Positions 1 to 6,282 of a stretch of 10,002 nucleotides of DNA are shown here, piece after piece. The stretch spans positions 1-10,002 of the forward strand of contig CAMPKL010000083.1 in NCBI GenBank assembly GCA_946887065.1, read 5' to 3'. The DNA comes from an uncultured Bryobacterales bacterium (GTDB taxonomy: Bacteria > Acidobacteriota > Terriglobia > Bryobacterales > UBA6623). A program made the position numbers and the translations under genes. Under the pieces are notes generated by a model that worked only from the letters and a program-made list of their open reading frames with translations, was not told where the DNA came from and made no database searches. Within the stretch, counting starts at the first letter, position 1; every line of letters starts with the position of its first letter.

Positions 1-149
1 AAGTCAACATGCCGCTCGACATGCCGAAGATGCGCTGGTTGCTAGAGGAATTGACGAAGACGGAAGTGCCGATGGCGTGCCCACATGGCCGGCCCATTGC
101 CTTGAAATATGGGATGAAAGACATTCTGAAAGCTTTCCACCGCGTCTAG
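1..149 (+). CDS. mutL: DNA mismatch repair protein MutL, C-terminal end (partial)
   Basis: The window opens inside this gene; the reading frame starts at base 3 and gives 48 residues ending at the TAG at 147-149. The fragment contains ACPHGRPI (the Cys at about residue 26 of the fragment), the C-terminal metal-binding CPHGRP motif of the MutL/PMS2 endonuclease domain, followed by a short helix (KDILKAFHRV), which is how MutL proteins of this type usually end. MutL couples mismatch recognition by MutS to strand nicking and removal in the cytoplasm. In the family, CPHGRP is one of the motifs that mark a MutL with its own nicking activity, as expected in bacteria lacking MutH; the other endonuclease motifs and the ATPase domain lie outside the window, so activity cannot be judged here. 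The next gene starts 96 bp downstream on the same strand. Identification rests on this short but characteristic stretch. Confidence 0.85.
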   Translation, partial: VNMPLDMPKMRWLLEELTKTEVPMACPHGRPIALKYGMKDILKAFHRV

Positions 150-245
150 CGCTGGGGCCGGAGACGTATGTTTTACAACCTTGACTTTCCTTCGTTCAGG
201 GCGTGGAGCGCATACTCGCAGAAGGCCCCTGGACCGCGCGGCTGA

Positions 246-2615
246 ATGGGACACCTGGCAATCGGTACACGCGTAGCTCGGTGGGGACATGCCGTCCTCT
301 GGATTGCCTGCCTTTGGCCGTTGGCGGCGGCTGCGGCGGACGCCGCCGCCGGCTACATCGATTCGGCCCAATGCGCGGCTTGCCACCAGGAAATCGCCCA
401 AAGCTACAGCCGAACGGGAATGGGCCGATCGTTCGCCGTGGCAACGGCTGAAGCCGTCCAAGAGGCCTTTGACGACGCGAAACCGTATTACCATGCCGCG
501 TCGGACCGCTATTACTCGATGTATGAGCGCGGCGGCGAGTACTTCATCCGGCGCCACCAAATCGGACACGACGGGGCGGAAACGAACATCGTCGAGAAGC
601 GAGTCGACTATGTCGTCGGTTCCGGGGCGCGCAGCAAGACGTTCCTCCATCGAACGGAAGACAACCGGCTGTTGGAGCTTCCCGTGTCCTGGTATTCGGA
701 GCGCGGCGGATTCTGGTCGATCAGCCCCGGATACGATATGGCCGATCACCTCGACTTCCGGCGGCCCATAACGTACCAGTGCATGGCCTGTCACAATGCC
801 TATCCGGACGTGGAGCCCCAATCGGACATTCGAGGACGAAGAAGCCGTTTTCCCAAGAGCCTCCCGCAAGGAATCGACTGTCAGCGTTGCCATGGGCCGG
901 GGCAAGAGCACGTTATAGCAGCAACCGGCGCGGCATCCGCGGACGCGATACGGAAAAGTATCGTGAACCCCGCCGGCCTGACGCCTCCGCGTCAAATGGA
1001 AGTTTGTCTGCGCTGCCACCTGGAGACGACAAGCTCGGACCTGCCGCACGAGACGTGGCGGTACGATCGCGGCGTGTTCTCGTACGTACCGGGCGAGCCG
1101 CTCGAAAACGTGACCATTCACTTCGATCACGCCCCCGGCACGGGCCGCGAAGATAAGTTTGAGATCGTCAGCTCCGCCTACCGCCTCTTCAAGTCAAAGT
1201 GTTTCCTCGAAAGCCAGGGCGCCCTGACCTGTACGACCTGCCACGATCCCCACGGTGAACAGCGGGGTGAGGCGGCCCGAGAGCGCTATGACACGGCATG
1301 CCGCTCGTGCCATGCCGCCGATCTAAACCGCCTAGCCGCGGCGGGCAGTCACGTTCAGTCCGCCAACTGCGCGAGTTGTCACATGCCTGAGCGCCGGACT
1401 GAAGATGTCGTGCATGCGACGATGACGGACCACCTGATTCAACGTCAGCGCCCCGGCCGCGATCTTTTGGCGGCCCTCGTTGAGGATCATTCCCCTTACC
1501 GCGGTCCTGTTGTTCCCTACTATCCGGCGGCGCCGGCGCCTACGCCAGAGAACGCTCTTTACATCGCTTTGGCTCAAGTCATCGACCGTTCCAATCTGGC
1601 GGCGGGCATCCCTCAGCTTGAGGCCGCGTTGAGTGCTGCTCGCACGCAAATCCCTGACTTCTATTTCGAGCTTGGGCAGGCCTACCGCGAGACGGGTGAA
1701 TCCAGAAAAGCGATCGAACAGTATCGGACGGCAGTCCGTCTAGATCCAAAATTCTTTAAGGCTTGGCAAGCTCTGGGCGAAGTCTACATCGACTTGGAAG
1801 ACGACGGCGCTGCCGTCACGTCCATGCTTTCGGCATTGGAAACCCTGCCGCTCGAACCCGAGATCTTCCAAACGCTTGGCGACGCGTATCTGCGGCTCGG
1901 CCAGTTCAACGACGCGGCAACCGCCTTGGAGCAAGCAACGAAGCTGGACCCGGATCTAGCCGAGGCGTTCAGCAATTTGGGGCTGGTCCGGATCAAGCAG
2001 CAGCGCTACGCCGAGGCGGAAGCAGCGTTGCGCGAGGCGATTCGGCTGCGCCCGGGTGTTGCTGAAATCCGCAACAACCTGGCGACTCTTCTCGATCACA
2101 CGAACGCCAATATTGCGGAGATACGCTATCAGTTCGAGCGGGCGATTCAAGCGAATCCGGGCTCGGTCGAATCGCGCAGAAACTACGCCGTGGCGCTGGC
2201 CAAACGCGGTTTCTATCCGCAGTCGCGAGAGCAGTTCGAGGCCGCCCTCCACTTGGACCCTGGATCCGCGATCTTGCGTACGGATTTTGGCGTCATGCTG
2301 GCCGCGGCGGGCAGTGCCGACGCCGCGGAGGAGCAATACCGGAGAGCGCTTCAGCTCGACTCAGCGTCCATCGCCGCACGCTTCAATCTCGCCGTCTTAT
2401 TGGAAGACAAGAGGAGAGACCAGGAAGCGATCCAGCTATTCCGGGCGATCCTGATGAGTGACGCACAGCATCACGAGGCCCACCTTCACTTGGCTAGCGC
2501 GCTGCTTCGGCAAGGCGACCGCAATCAGGCGATTCAGCACTTGAGGCAGGCCGCGAGAAGTCCCGACGCGGCGATTCGCGATGCTGCCGAAGGCCTCCTG
2601 CGAAGCGCCCCGTAG
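246..2615 (+). CDS. Exported heptaheme cytochrome c with nine C-terminal TPR repeats
   Basis: A 789-residue protein in three parts. Residues 1 to about 36 look like a Sec signal peptide: a basic start, a hydrophobic run around AVLWIACLWPLAA, then an Ala-rich cleavage region. Residues 43-379 hold seven CXXCH c-type heme sites, with first Cys at 43, 179, 212, 254, 329, 352 and 375. The third reads CQRCHGPG followed by EH, typical of cytochrome c554-like domains, and the fifth is CTTCHDPHG, typical of multiheme cytochromes. Residues 471-777 are nine TPR units of 34 residues (the fifth has 35), ending 12 residues before the C-terminus. It should act outside the inner membrane in electron transfer, with the TPR array as a protein-docking scaffold; partner and substrate cannot be read from sequence. 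ATG 246 is preceded directly by an in-frame TGA (243-245), so no upstream start is possible; no good Shine-Dalgarno is visible. Similar TPR-cytochrome proteins are common in Acidobacteriota and Planctomycetota. Confidence 0.9.
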   Translation: MGHLAIGTRVARWGHAVLWIACLWPLAAAAADAAAGYIDSAQCAACHQEIAQSYSRTGMGRSFAVATAEAVQEAFDDAKPYYHAASDRYYSMYERGGEYFIRRHQIGHDGAETNIVEKRVDYVVGSGARSKTFLHRTEDNRLLELPVSWYSERGGFWSISPGYDMADHLDFRRPITYQCMACHNAYPDVEPQSDIRGRRSRFPKSLPQGIDCQRCHGPGQEHVIAATGAASADAIRKSIVNPAGLTPPRQMEVCLRCHLETTSSDLPHETWRYDRGVFSYVPGEPLENVTIHFDHAPGTGREDKFEIVSSAYRLFKSKCFLESQGALTCTTCHDPHGEQRGEAARERYDTACRSCHAADLNRLAAAGSHVQSANCASCHMPERRTEDVVHATMTDHLIQRQRPGRDLLAALVEDHSPYRGPVVPYYPAAPAPTPENALYIALAQVIDRSNLAAGIPQLEAALSAARTQIPDFYFELGQAYRETGESRKAIEQYRTAVRLDPKFFKAWQALGEVYIDLEDDGAAVTSMLSALETLPLEPEIFQTLGDAYLRLGQFNDAATALEQATKLDPDLAEAFSNLGLVRIKQQRYAEAEAALREAIRLRPGVAEIRNNLATLLDHTNANIAEIRYQFERAIQANPGSVESRRNYAVALAKRGFYPQSREQFEAALHLDPGSAILRTDFGVMLAAAGSADAAEEQYRRALQLDSASIAARFNLAVLLEDKRRDQEAIQLFRAILMSDAQHHEAHLHLASALLRQGDRNQAIQHLRQAARSPDAAIRDAAEGLLRSAP

Positions 2616-2886
2616 CAGATAAGAAATGGGACCGGAAGCCGCGAAAAAATCATTCGGCCGCGCGAGGCAACTCGAGAGAGGACAGGCACGGAATTTCGCG
2701 GGCGTCGCTCGGTGCAAACGACTGATTTCCCAGGGCGCGAAAATCCAAGCCAGTCCCCGGCGACGTCCGTTTTCCGGATCAGACGGTGCGCGTGTTTAAG
2801 CGGTGATTCTTTCACGGCTTCCCGGCGGTTTTTTTCGCATTTCATCCCCACGAGCGTTAACATAATTCCCGGAGGAGCACGCTTCC
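2616..2886. other. Intergenic spacer, 271 bp
   Basis: No convincing gene lies here. A short open frame (2712-2909) crosses the start of the next gene and has no protein-like features. No terminator hairpin with a T-run is seen after the cytochrome gene. A T-run at about 2829-2835 has no strong hairpin before it. The spacer is long enough to hold a promoter for the downstream oxidoreductase, but I could not pick a clear -35/-10 pair. Confidence 0.5.
2871..2877 (+). promoter_or_regulatory. Strong Shine-Dalgarno site for the Gfo/Idh/MocA gene
   Basis: GGAGGAG sits 9 nt before ATG 2887. It fixes the start of the downstream gene, which opens directly with a Tat signal. It contrasts with several other genes in the window whose starts lack any such site. 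Confidence 0.85.
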
Positions 2887-3945
2887 ATGGAACGAAGGAC
2901 TTTTGTTAAGAACGCAGCGGGCCTTGCCGTCGCCGCTTCGGCTCTCGCGCCCGCTAGCGCTATCGGAGCGAATGAGACGATTCGCGTTGCCGTACTCGGC
3001 GTAAATGGCCGCGGCCAAGACCACATCAAGGGATTGCAGCCGCTGGAGAACGTCGAGGTCACCACGCTGGTCGATCCCGATCTGGAAGTCGGCAGTAAAC
3101 GCGCCGCCGAGTTCGAGAAGACCTACGGCAAGAAGGTCAAGGTCGTGCAAGACATGCGCACGGTCTTCGACGACAAAGATATCGATGCCGTCACGATTGC
3201 CACGCCCAATCATTGGCACACTCTCGCCGCGATCTGGGCCTGTCAGGCGGGCAAAGACGTCTACGTCGAGAAGCCTTCCACTCATTGCTACAACGAGGGC
3301 CACAGCTTGGTCGCCGCGGCCAAGAAGTACAACCGCATCGTTCAGCATGGCGTCCAACTGCGCAGTTCCGAAGCGATTCAGGAGGCCGTTCAGCAACTGA
3401 ACGACGGCATCATCGGCGACGTCTACATGGCCCGCGCCACGATATTCAAATGGCGGCCGCCGTTAGAGAAGTTTCCCGACGAGGAACCTCCGGCCACGCT
3501 GGACTATCCAATGTGGGTCGGCCCCGGCAAATGGCGGCCGTACTCGAAGCAGCACGTGCACTACAACTGGCACTGGACCTGGGATTTCGGCAACGGCGAG
3601 ATCGGCAACCAAGGCATACACGAGACGGACATGTTGCAGTGGGGGCTGGGCGTTACCCAACCGACGCGGCTCACCTCAATGGGCGGCCGCTACCTGTGGA
3701 ACGATCATCGCGAGACGCCCGAACTGCTGACCACCCTCATGGAGTTCGAAGAAGGCGGCCGTAAGAAATTCGGCGAGGTGGCCGTGCGCTTCTGGTGCTC
3801 GAACCGCGAAACCGAGCAGCCCAACGGCAACCTCTTCTACGGCTCCGAAGGCTATTTATCAATCAGCAACTACACCAAGTACCAGTTCTTCTTCGGGCAA
3901 AAAGGTGAACCAGGCCCCATCGGCGAAGCGCACACTCGCCACTAA
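2887..3945 (+). CDS. Gfo/Idh/MocA family oxidoreductase, Tat-exported, truncated by an in-frame stop
   Basis: A 352-residue product of the NAD(P)-dependent Gfo/Idh/MocA dehydrogenase family, whose members mostly oxidise or rearrange sugars and inositols. The N-terminus is a twin-arginine signal (ERRTFVKN, then a hydrophobic Ala/Leu stretch ending near residue 27), so the protein is probably exported folded with its cofactor. The Rossmann domain begins at about 32, with the dinucleotide loop GVNGRG at 38-43, and the family EKP motif is at 128-130. GNQGIHETDMLQWGL, around 240-254, matches the active-site region holding the conserved Asp and His. The frame stops at TAA 3943-3945, yet coding sequence with clear family similarity continues in the same frame to 4179. 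A full-length protein would be about 430 residues, usual for exported members of this family. Either the copy is a pseudogene, it makes a shortened protein, or the base is a sequence error. The substrate is unknown. Confidence 0.85.
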   Translation: MERRTFVKNAAGLAVAASALAPASAIGANETIRVAVLGVNGRGQDHIKGLQPLENVEVTTLVDPDLEVGSKRAAEFEKTYGKKVKVVQDMRTVFDDKDIDAVTIATPNHWHTLAAIWACQAGKDVYVEKPSTHCYNEGHSLVAAAKKYNRIVQHGVQLRSSEAIQEAVQQLNDGIIGDVYMARATIFKWRPPLEKFPDEEPPATLDYPMWVGPGKWRPYSKQHVHYNWHWTWDFGNGEIGNQGIHETDMLQWGLGVTQPTRLTSMGGRYLWNDHRETPELLTTLMEFEEGGRKKFGEVAVRFWCSNRETEQPNGNLFYGSEGYLSISNYTKYQFFFGQKGEPGPIGEAHTRH

Positions 3946-4179
3946 GAAAACTTCATCAAGGCGGTGCGCAGCCGCTACACCGCGGATCAGAACGGGCCTG
4001 TCGAGCAAGCGCACCACGCGGCCGGCATGGCGCATCTGGGCAACATCACGTTTCAGCGCAACAAGGTGCTGGAGTTCGACCCCAAGAAAGAACGTTTCAC
4101 TAACGACGACCTGGCCAACGAAATGCTCGGGCAACAGTACCGCAAAGGCTTCGAAGTGCCGGCGCCGGATAAAGTCTAA
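3946..4179 (+). pseudogene. Separated 3' part of the Gfo/Idh/MocA gene
   Basis: Directly after TAA 3943-3945 the same frame runs on for 77 codons to TAA 4177-4179, beginning ENFIKAVRSRYTADQ and including HHAAGMAHLGNIT, LEFDPKKERF and LGQQYRKGFEVP. These are recognisable as the conserved C-terminal part of exported Gfo/Idh/MocA proteins, where a helix reading roughly NFxxAVRSR follows a His-aromatic pair. The stop codon stands where an aromatic residue is usual (HTRH, stop, ENF), so a Tyr codon changed to TAA by one base would explain it. There is no frameshift and no obvious loss of coding character, so the break is recent or an error. Independent expression is unlikely: the first usable start would be a GTG at 3964 with no ribosome binding site. 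Confidence 0.8.
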
Positions 4180-4203
4180 ACTTCCTCTGGCTTGAGAAGT
4201 ATC

Positions 4204-4233
4204 GCCTCGGGACACGGGTCCCGAGGCTTTTTT
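4204..4233 (+). terminator. Rho-independent terminator after the Gfo/Idh/MocA gene
   Basis: A perfect 10-bp stem, GCCTCGGGAC pairing with GTCCCGAGGC, encloses the loop ACGG and is followed at once by six T residues (4228-4233). It lies 24 nt after the TAA at 4177-4179 and serves + strand transcription only, since no T-run follows on the other strand. Its place after the second stop marks the original end of the oxidoreductase transcription unit. Confidence 0.93.
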
Positions 4234-4246
4234 GCGTCTAAGGGGC

Positions 4247-4252
4247 TACAAT
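4247..4252 (+). promoter_or_regulatory. Putative -10 box (TACAAT) for the small basic protein gene
   Basis: TACAAT lies just after the terminator and 12 nt before ATG 4265. If transcription starts about 7 nt after the box, the leader would be only some 5 nt long. No good -35 is visible and there is no Shine-Dalgarno before the ATG. The same arrangement occurs before the SDR and transporter genes. Confidence 0.5.
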
Positions 4253-4264
4253 ACAGTCCGAAGC

Positions 4265-4495
4265 ATGCTATTCCGCAATTTGATTTCGCGCGCCGTCCGC
4301 GAGTTCGCCTCCGACCCTGAGAACCAGGAGAAGGCGAAAAAGATCTATGCGGACGAAGTGGCGCCGCGGGCGAAGGATTTATGGAAGAAGTCCGAGCCTG
4401 GCCTGAAGAAGGCCGGTCAGTCCGCGATGAAGGGGGCCGCAAGGGCCGCCGTGGAGATCAAGAAGCGCTGGCAGGAAAAAGACCGCGAATCGTAG
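4265..4495 (+). CDS. Small basic, helical hypothetical protein (76 aa)
   Basis: I do not recognise a named family. The 76-residue product is rich in Lys, Ala, Arg and Glu, has no Cys, no signal peptide and no membrane segment, and should be mostly amphipathic helix. After MLFRNLISRAVREFASDPEN comes a Lys/Ala-rich stretch with three Trp residues (40, 69 and one near DLW/RW contexts) and a strongly charged end (EIKKRWQEKDRES). ATG 4265 is preferred over a TTG at 4232, which lies inside the T-run of the upstream terminator. A TACAAT box 12 nt upstream supports its own transcription. Its last 38 bp overlap the 3' end of pyrF on the opposite strand. That it is real is supported by this promoter and by the absence of any other gene over 4265-4457. 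Function unknown; a nucleic-acid-binding or membrane-surface role would be speculation. Confidence 0.6.
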   Translation: MLFRNLISRAVREFASDPENQEKAKKIYADEVAPRAKDLWKKSEPGLKKAGQSAMKGAARAAVEIKKRWQEKDRES

Positions 4496-5192
4496 CCTGA
4501 ATCGCCTCCGCCGCCGTGCGCGGATCCAGCGCATTGCGGATCGGCCGCCCCACAACGATATAATCCGCGCCGCCGCGAAAAGCTTGCACCACATCGACCG
4601 TGCGCTTCTGGTCGTCCGCCGGCCGGTTTTCCACCGGGCGGATTCCAGGCGTCACAACAAGCAACTTGGAGCCGATCTCACCGCGAATGTCTGGGGCCTC
4701 CAGGCCAGAGGAAACGACGCCGTCGCAGCCGATCTCCAGCGCCCGCCTGGCGCGAGAGAGCACGAGTTGGCGCGGATCGCACTCAAAGCCGAGGCTATCC
4801 AAGTCCCCGCGATCAAGGCTGGTCAAAACCGTGACAGCAAGAATCTTGACGTCCTGCTTGGCCTCGCACGCCGCTTGCAGCATGGCGTCGTTGCCGTGGA
4901 CCGTGCAGCAAGTCACGCCGCGTCCGCCAAGCCGTCGGACCGCCCCGCCAACAGTTGCGGGGACATCGAAAAACTTCAGGTCGACGAAAACTTTCTTGCC
5001 CCGCCCCACCATCCAATCGACCAGTTCCCAGTAGCCGCCGCCCATGAAAAGTTCGAGCCCGAGCTTGTAGAATTTCACGCTGTCGCCCAACTGCTCAGCC
5101 AAGGCACGGGCCTCCGCGGGACCCGGCACATCCATGGCAAACATCAGCCGCTCAGCGGGCGGAATGGGCTTATCGGAAAGAAAATCAGACAT
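4458..5192 (-). CDS. pyrF: Orotidine 5'-phosphate decarboxylase
   Basis: This enzyme converts orotidine 5'-monophosphate to UMP, the last step of de novo pyrimidine synthesis, in the cytoplasm. The 244-residue protein has all the family marks: Asp21 in FAMDVP, Lys43 in FYKLGLELF, the catalytic DLKFFDVPAT block with Asp71, Lys73 and Asp76, then TVHGNDAM, VTPGIRP at about 180-186, DQKR at 194-197 and the phosphate-binding GADYIVVGRPI. The length is normal for the short PyrF group. ATG 5192 lies 21 nt after the end of the DUF2235 hydrolase gene on the same strand, so the two are probably co-transcribed; no clear Shine-Dalgarno precedes it, but a TAGAAA box is 8 nt upstream. The final 12 or so codons overlap the small + strand gene ending at 4495. 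No other pyr genes are nearby. All key residues are present, so it is very likely functional. Confidence 0.96.
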   Translation of the reverse strand: MSDFLSDKPIPPAERLMFAMDVPGPAEARALAEQLGDSVKFYKLGLELFMGGGYWELVDWMVGRGKKVFVDLKFFDVPATVGGAVRRLGGRGVTCCTVHGNDAMLQAACEAKQDVKILAVTVLTSLDRGDLDSLGFECDPRQLVLSRARRALEIGCDGVVSSGLEAPDIRGEIGSKLLVVTPGIRPVENRPADDQKRTVDVVQAFRGGADYIVVGRPIRNALDPRTAAEAIQATIRGLFPASAS

Positions 5193-5200
5193 GGCGAAGA

Positions 5201-5206
5201 TTTCTA
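5201..5206 (-). promoter_or_regulatory. Possible -10-like box before pyrF
   Basis: On the minus strand TAGAAA ends 8 nt before ATG 5192, in the 21-nt gap after the DUF2235 gene. It resembles the TANAAT boxes before three other genes here and could give pyrF a second, near-leaderless transcript. It is a single weak match with no -35. Confidence 0.25.
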
Positions 5207-5213
5207 TGTTCGC

Positions 5214-6242
5214 CTAATCCGCCGCGTCTTCGCTCGGCTCGGTGACGATGGCCCTGCCATGTAGGGCGAGCGCTCTTCTCAAATTGTCGGGCCTATAGCC
5301 GGCAGAGGCATCATCGAAACGCGCCGCAGCGCTCCAGTGGACCCGCTCCGTACGCGGATTCGTTCCGAGGATGGTCCGCCGATGGAGCGGCAACAAGCGG
5401 TGCAGGCCTTTGAGCTCTTTGTGCACGGCTTGTTTGGGATTGGCGTGGATCTCGCGCCGTTCGTAGTCGGAGTCGAAGGACAAACCGCACTCTTGGGCGC
5501 GGCGCAGCATCCAATTGAGCGCAAGATCGGAGAGGCCGTCTTCGGCATAACCGCCGCCGCAATCGGCGTGGACGCCGGAGAACCACACCTGTTCAATACG
5601 CTGGCCCGGCGCCGGATCGTTCGTCCATAGGATGGGGACGAACGCTGAGCGAATCTCGTCGATGGCCAGCGCTTGGAAGCCGTTAGCGACGTGCGGGCCG
5701 AGACATCCGTCGTCGAAGCGCAGCCGCGGGCGCGTTAGTTGACGCAACAACGGAACAGGAAGGCCCAGCGAGTCGACGGTATCCCACACTCCAACTAGCT
5801 TGATGGGCAGCGGATGGTTAGGTTCACGCCATCGCTCGCGTTCGAAGGCGGTCCAAGCGGCGGGCAGCCGCGCGGAAAGCTCGGACTTGTCGAACAGACC
5901 GGCCATGCCGAGAAAACCCGCGAGGCAGCGAACGGTATAAGCGCCGCGGCTAAAGCCGAACAGATAGACTTCATCGCCCGGCGCCCAATTTTCGGCGATG
6001 AAGCGATAGCCGCTGAGCACCTTGCGCCACAGACCGATGCCGGTATGGCCTGGGACCAGCCAGTCCAAGAAGCCTTTAGAGCCGATTCCCGCATCGTAGA
6101 AGGCCAGTTGTTGCACGCCGTCAGGTGCAACGGGCGGGATCGCGCGGTAGATCTTCGCCACGTTCGTGGCTTTGCTACCGTCCGTCGGGTCCGGCACGTT
6201 CCAGGTACCGTCGGAGCAGACGATAATGCGTTTTGGAGCCAA
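5214..6242 (-). CDS. DUF2235 family alpha/beta hydrolase (T6SS Tle1-like phospholipase fold)
   Basis: The 342-residue product opens with the family signature KRIIVCSDGTWN, followed by a run with KATNVAKIYRAI. The nucleophile elbow is GFSRGA (Ser98). Candidate triad partners are Asp154 in VGVWDTVDSLG and His225 in FSGVHADCGGGY. This is the DUF2235 arrangement, shared with the Tle1 phospholipase effectors of type VI secretion, though most stand-alone members have no tested substrate. There is no signal peptide, no extra C-terminal domain, and no secretion or immunity gene beside it. The open frame extends further upstream but would then run into the SDR gene on the other strand. I choose TTG 6242, just before the conserved start of the domain, because AAGGCGG sits 8 nt upstream of it. 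pyrF follows after 21 nt. The start is uncertain; the family is not. Confidence 0.85.
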   Translation of the reverse strand: MAPKRIIVCSDGTWNVPDPTDGSKATNVAKIYRAIPPVAPDGVQQLAFYDAGIGSKGFLDWLVPGHTGIGLWRKVLSGYRFIAENWAPGDEVYLFGFSRGAYTVRCLAGFLGMAGLFDKSELSARLPAAWTAFERERWREPNHPLPIKLVGVWDTVDSLGLPVPLLRQLTRPRLRFDDGCLGPHVANGFQALAIDEIRSAFVPILWTNDPAPGQRIEQVWFSGVHADCGGGYAEDGLSDLALNWMLRRAQECGLSFDSDYERREIHANPKQAVHKELKGLHRLLPLHRRTILGTNPRTERVHWSAAARFDDASAGYRPDNLRRALALHGRAIVTEPSEDAAD

Positions 6243-6265
6243 AGCGGACGCCGCCTTAAACGTCC

Positions 6266-6272
6266 TACAATA
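6266..6272. promoter_or_regulatory. Overlapping divergent -10 boxes between the SDR and DUF2235 genes
   Basis: TACAAT (6266-6271, +) ends 11 nt before the SDR start ATG 6283. On the minus strand TATTGT (6267-6272) reads toward the DUF2235 gene, about 24 nt before its TTG start. The 9-bp core CTACAATAG reads CTATTGTAG on the other strand, so the element is nearly symmetric. The whole intergenic gap is only 40 bp (6243-6282), so the control of both genes must be packed here. No convincing -35 is seen for either direction. Confidence 0.5.
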
Positions 6273-6282
6273 GCCGTTTCCT

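Noticed and set aside
181..216. Promoter TTGACT/CATACT before the cytochrome gene
   Set aside because: The two boxes are 24 bp apart, too far for a normal sigma-70-type promoter, and no better -10 stands at the right distance.
42..1130. 362-codon open frame on the minus strand
   Set aside because: It lies across the mutL end and opposite the heme region of the cytochrome gene, whose protein has a signal peptide and seven CXXCH motifs. The minus-strand translation shows no domain and has the composition of a GC-rich antisense shadow.
2712..2909. 65-codon open frame in the spacer before the oxidoreductase gene
   Set aside because: It overlaps the ribosome binding site and start of the Gfo/Idh/MocA gene and has no ribosome binding site or protein-like features of its own.
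3964..4179. Separate small gene starting at GTG 3964
   Set aside because: It is the in-frame C-terminal part of the interrupted oxidoreductase, starts in the middle of a conserved helix, and has no ribosome binding site.
4232..4264. TTG start at 4232 for the small basic protein
   Set aside because: It would begin inside the T-run of the upstream terminator and ahead of the TACAAT box, so that transcript could not encode it; ATG 4265 fits better.
4584..5264. 226-codon open frame on the plus strand
   Set aside because: It is antisense to pyrF, which has every catalytic residue. The plus-strand product shows no recognisable motif.
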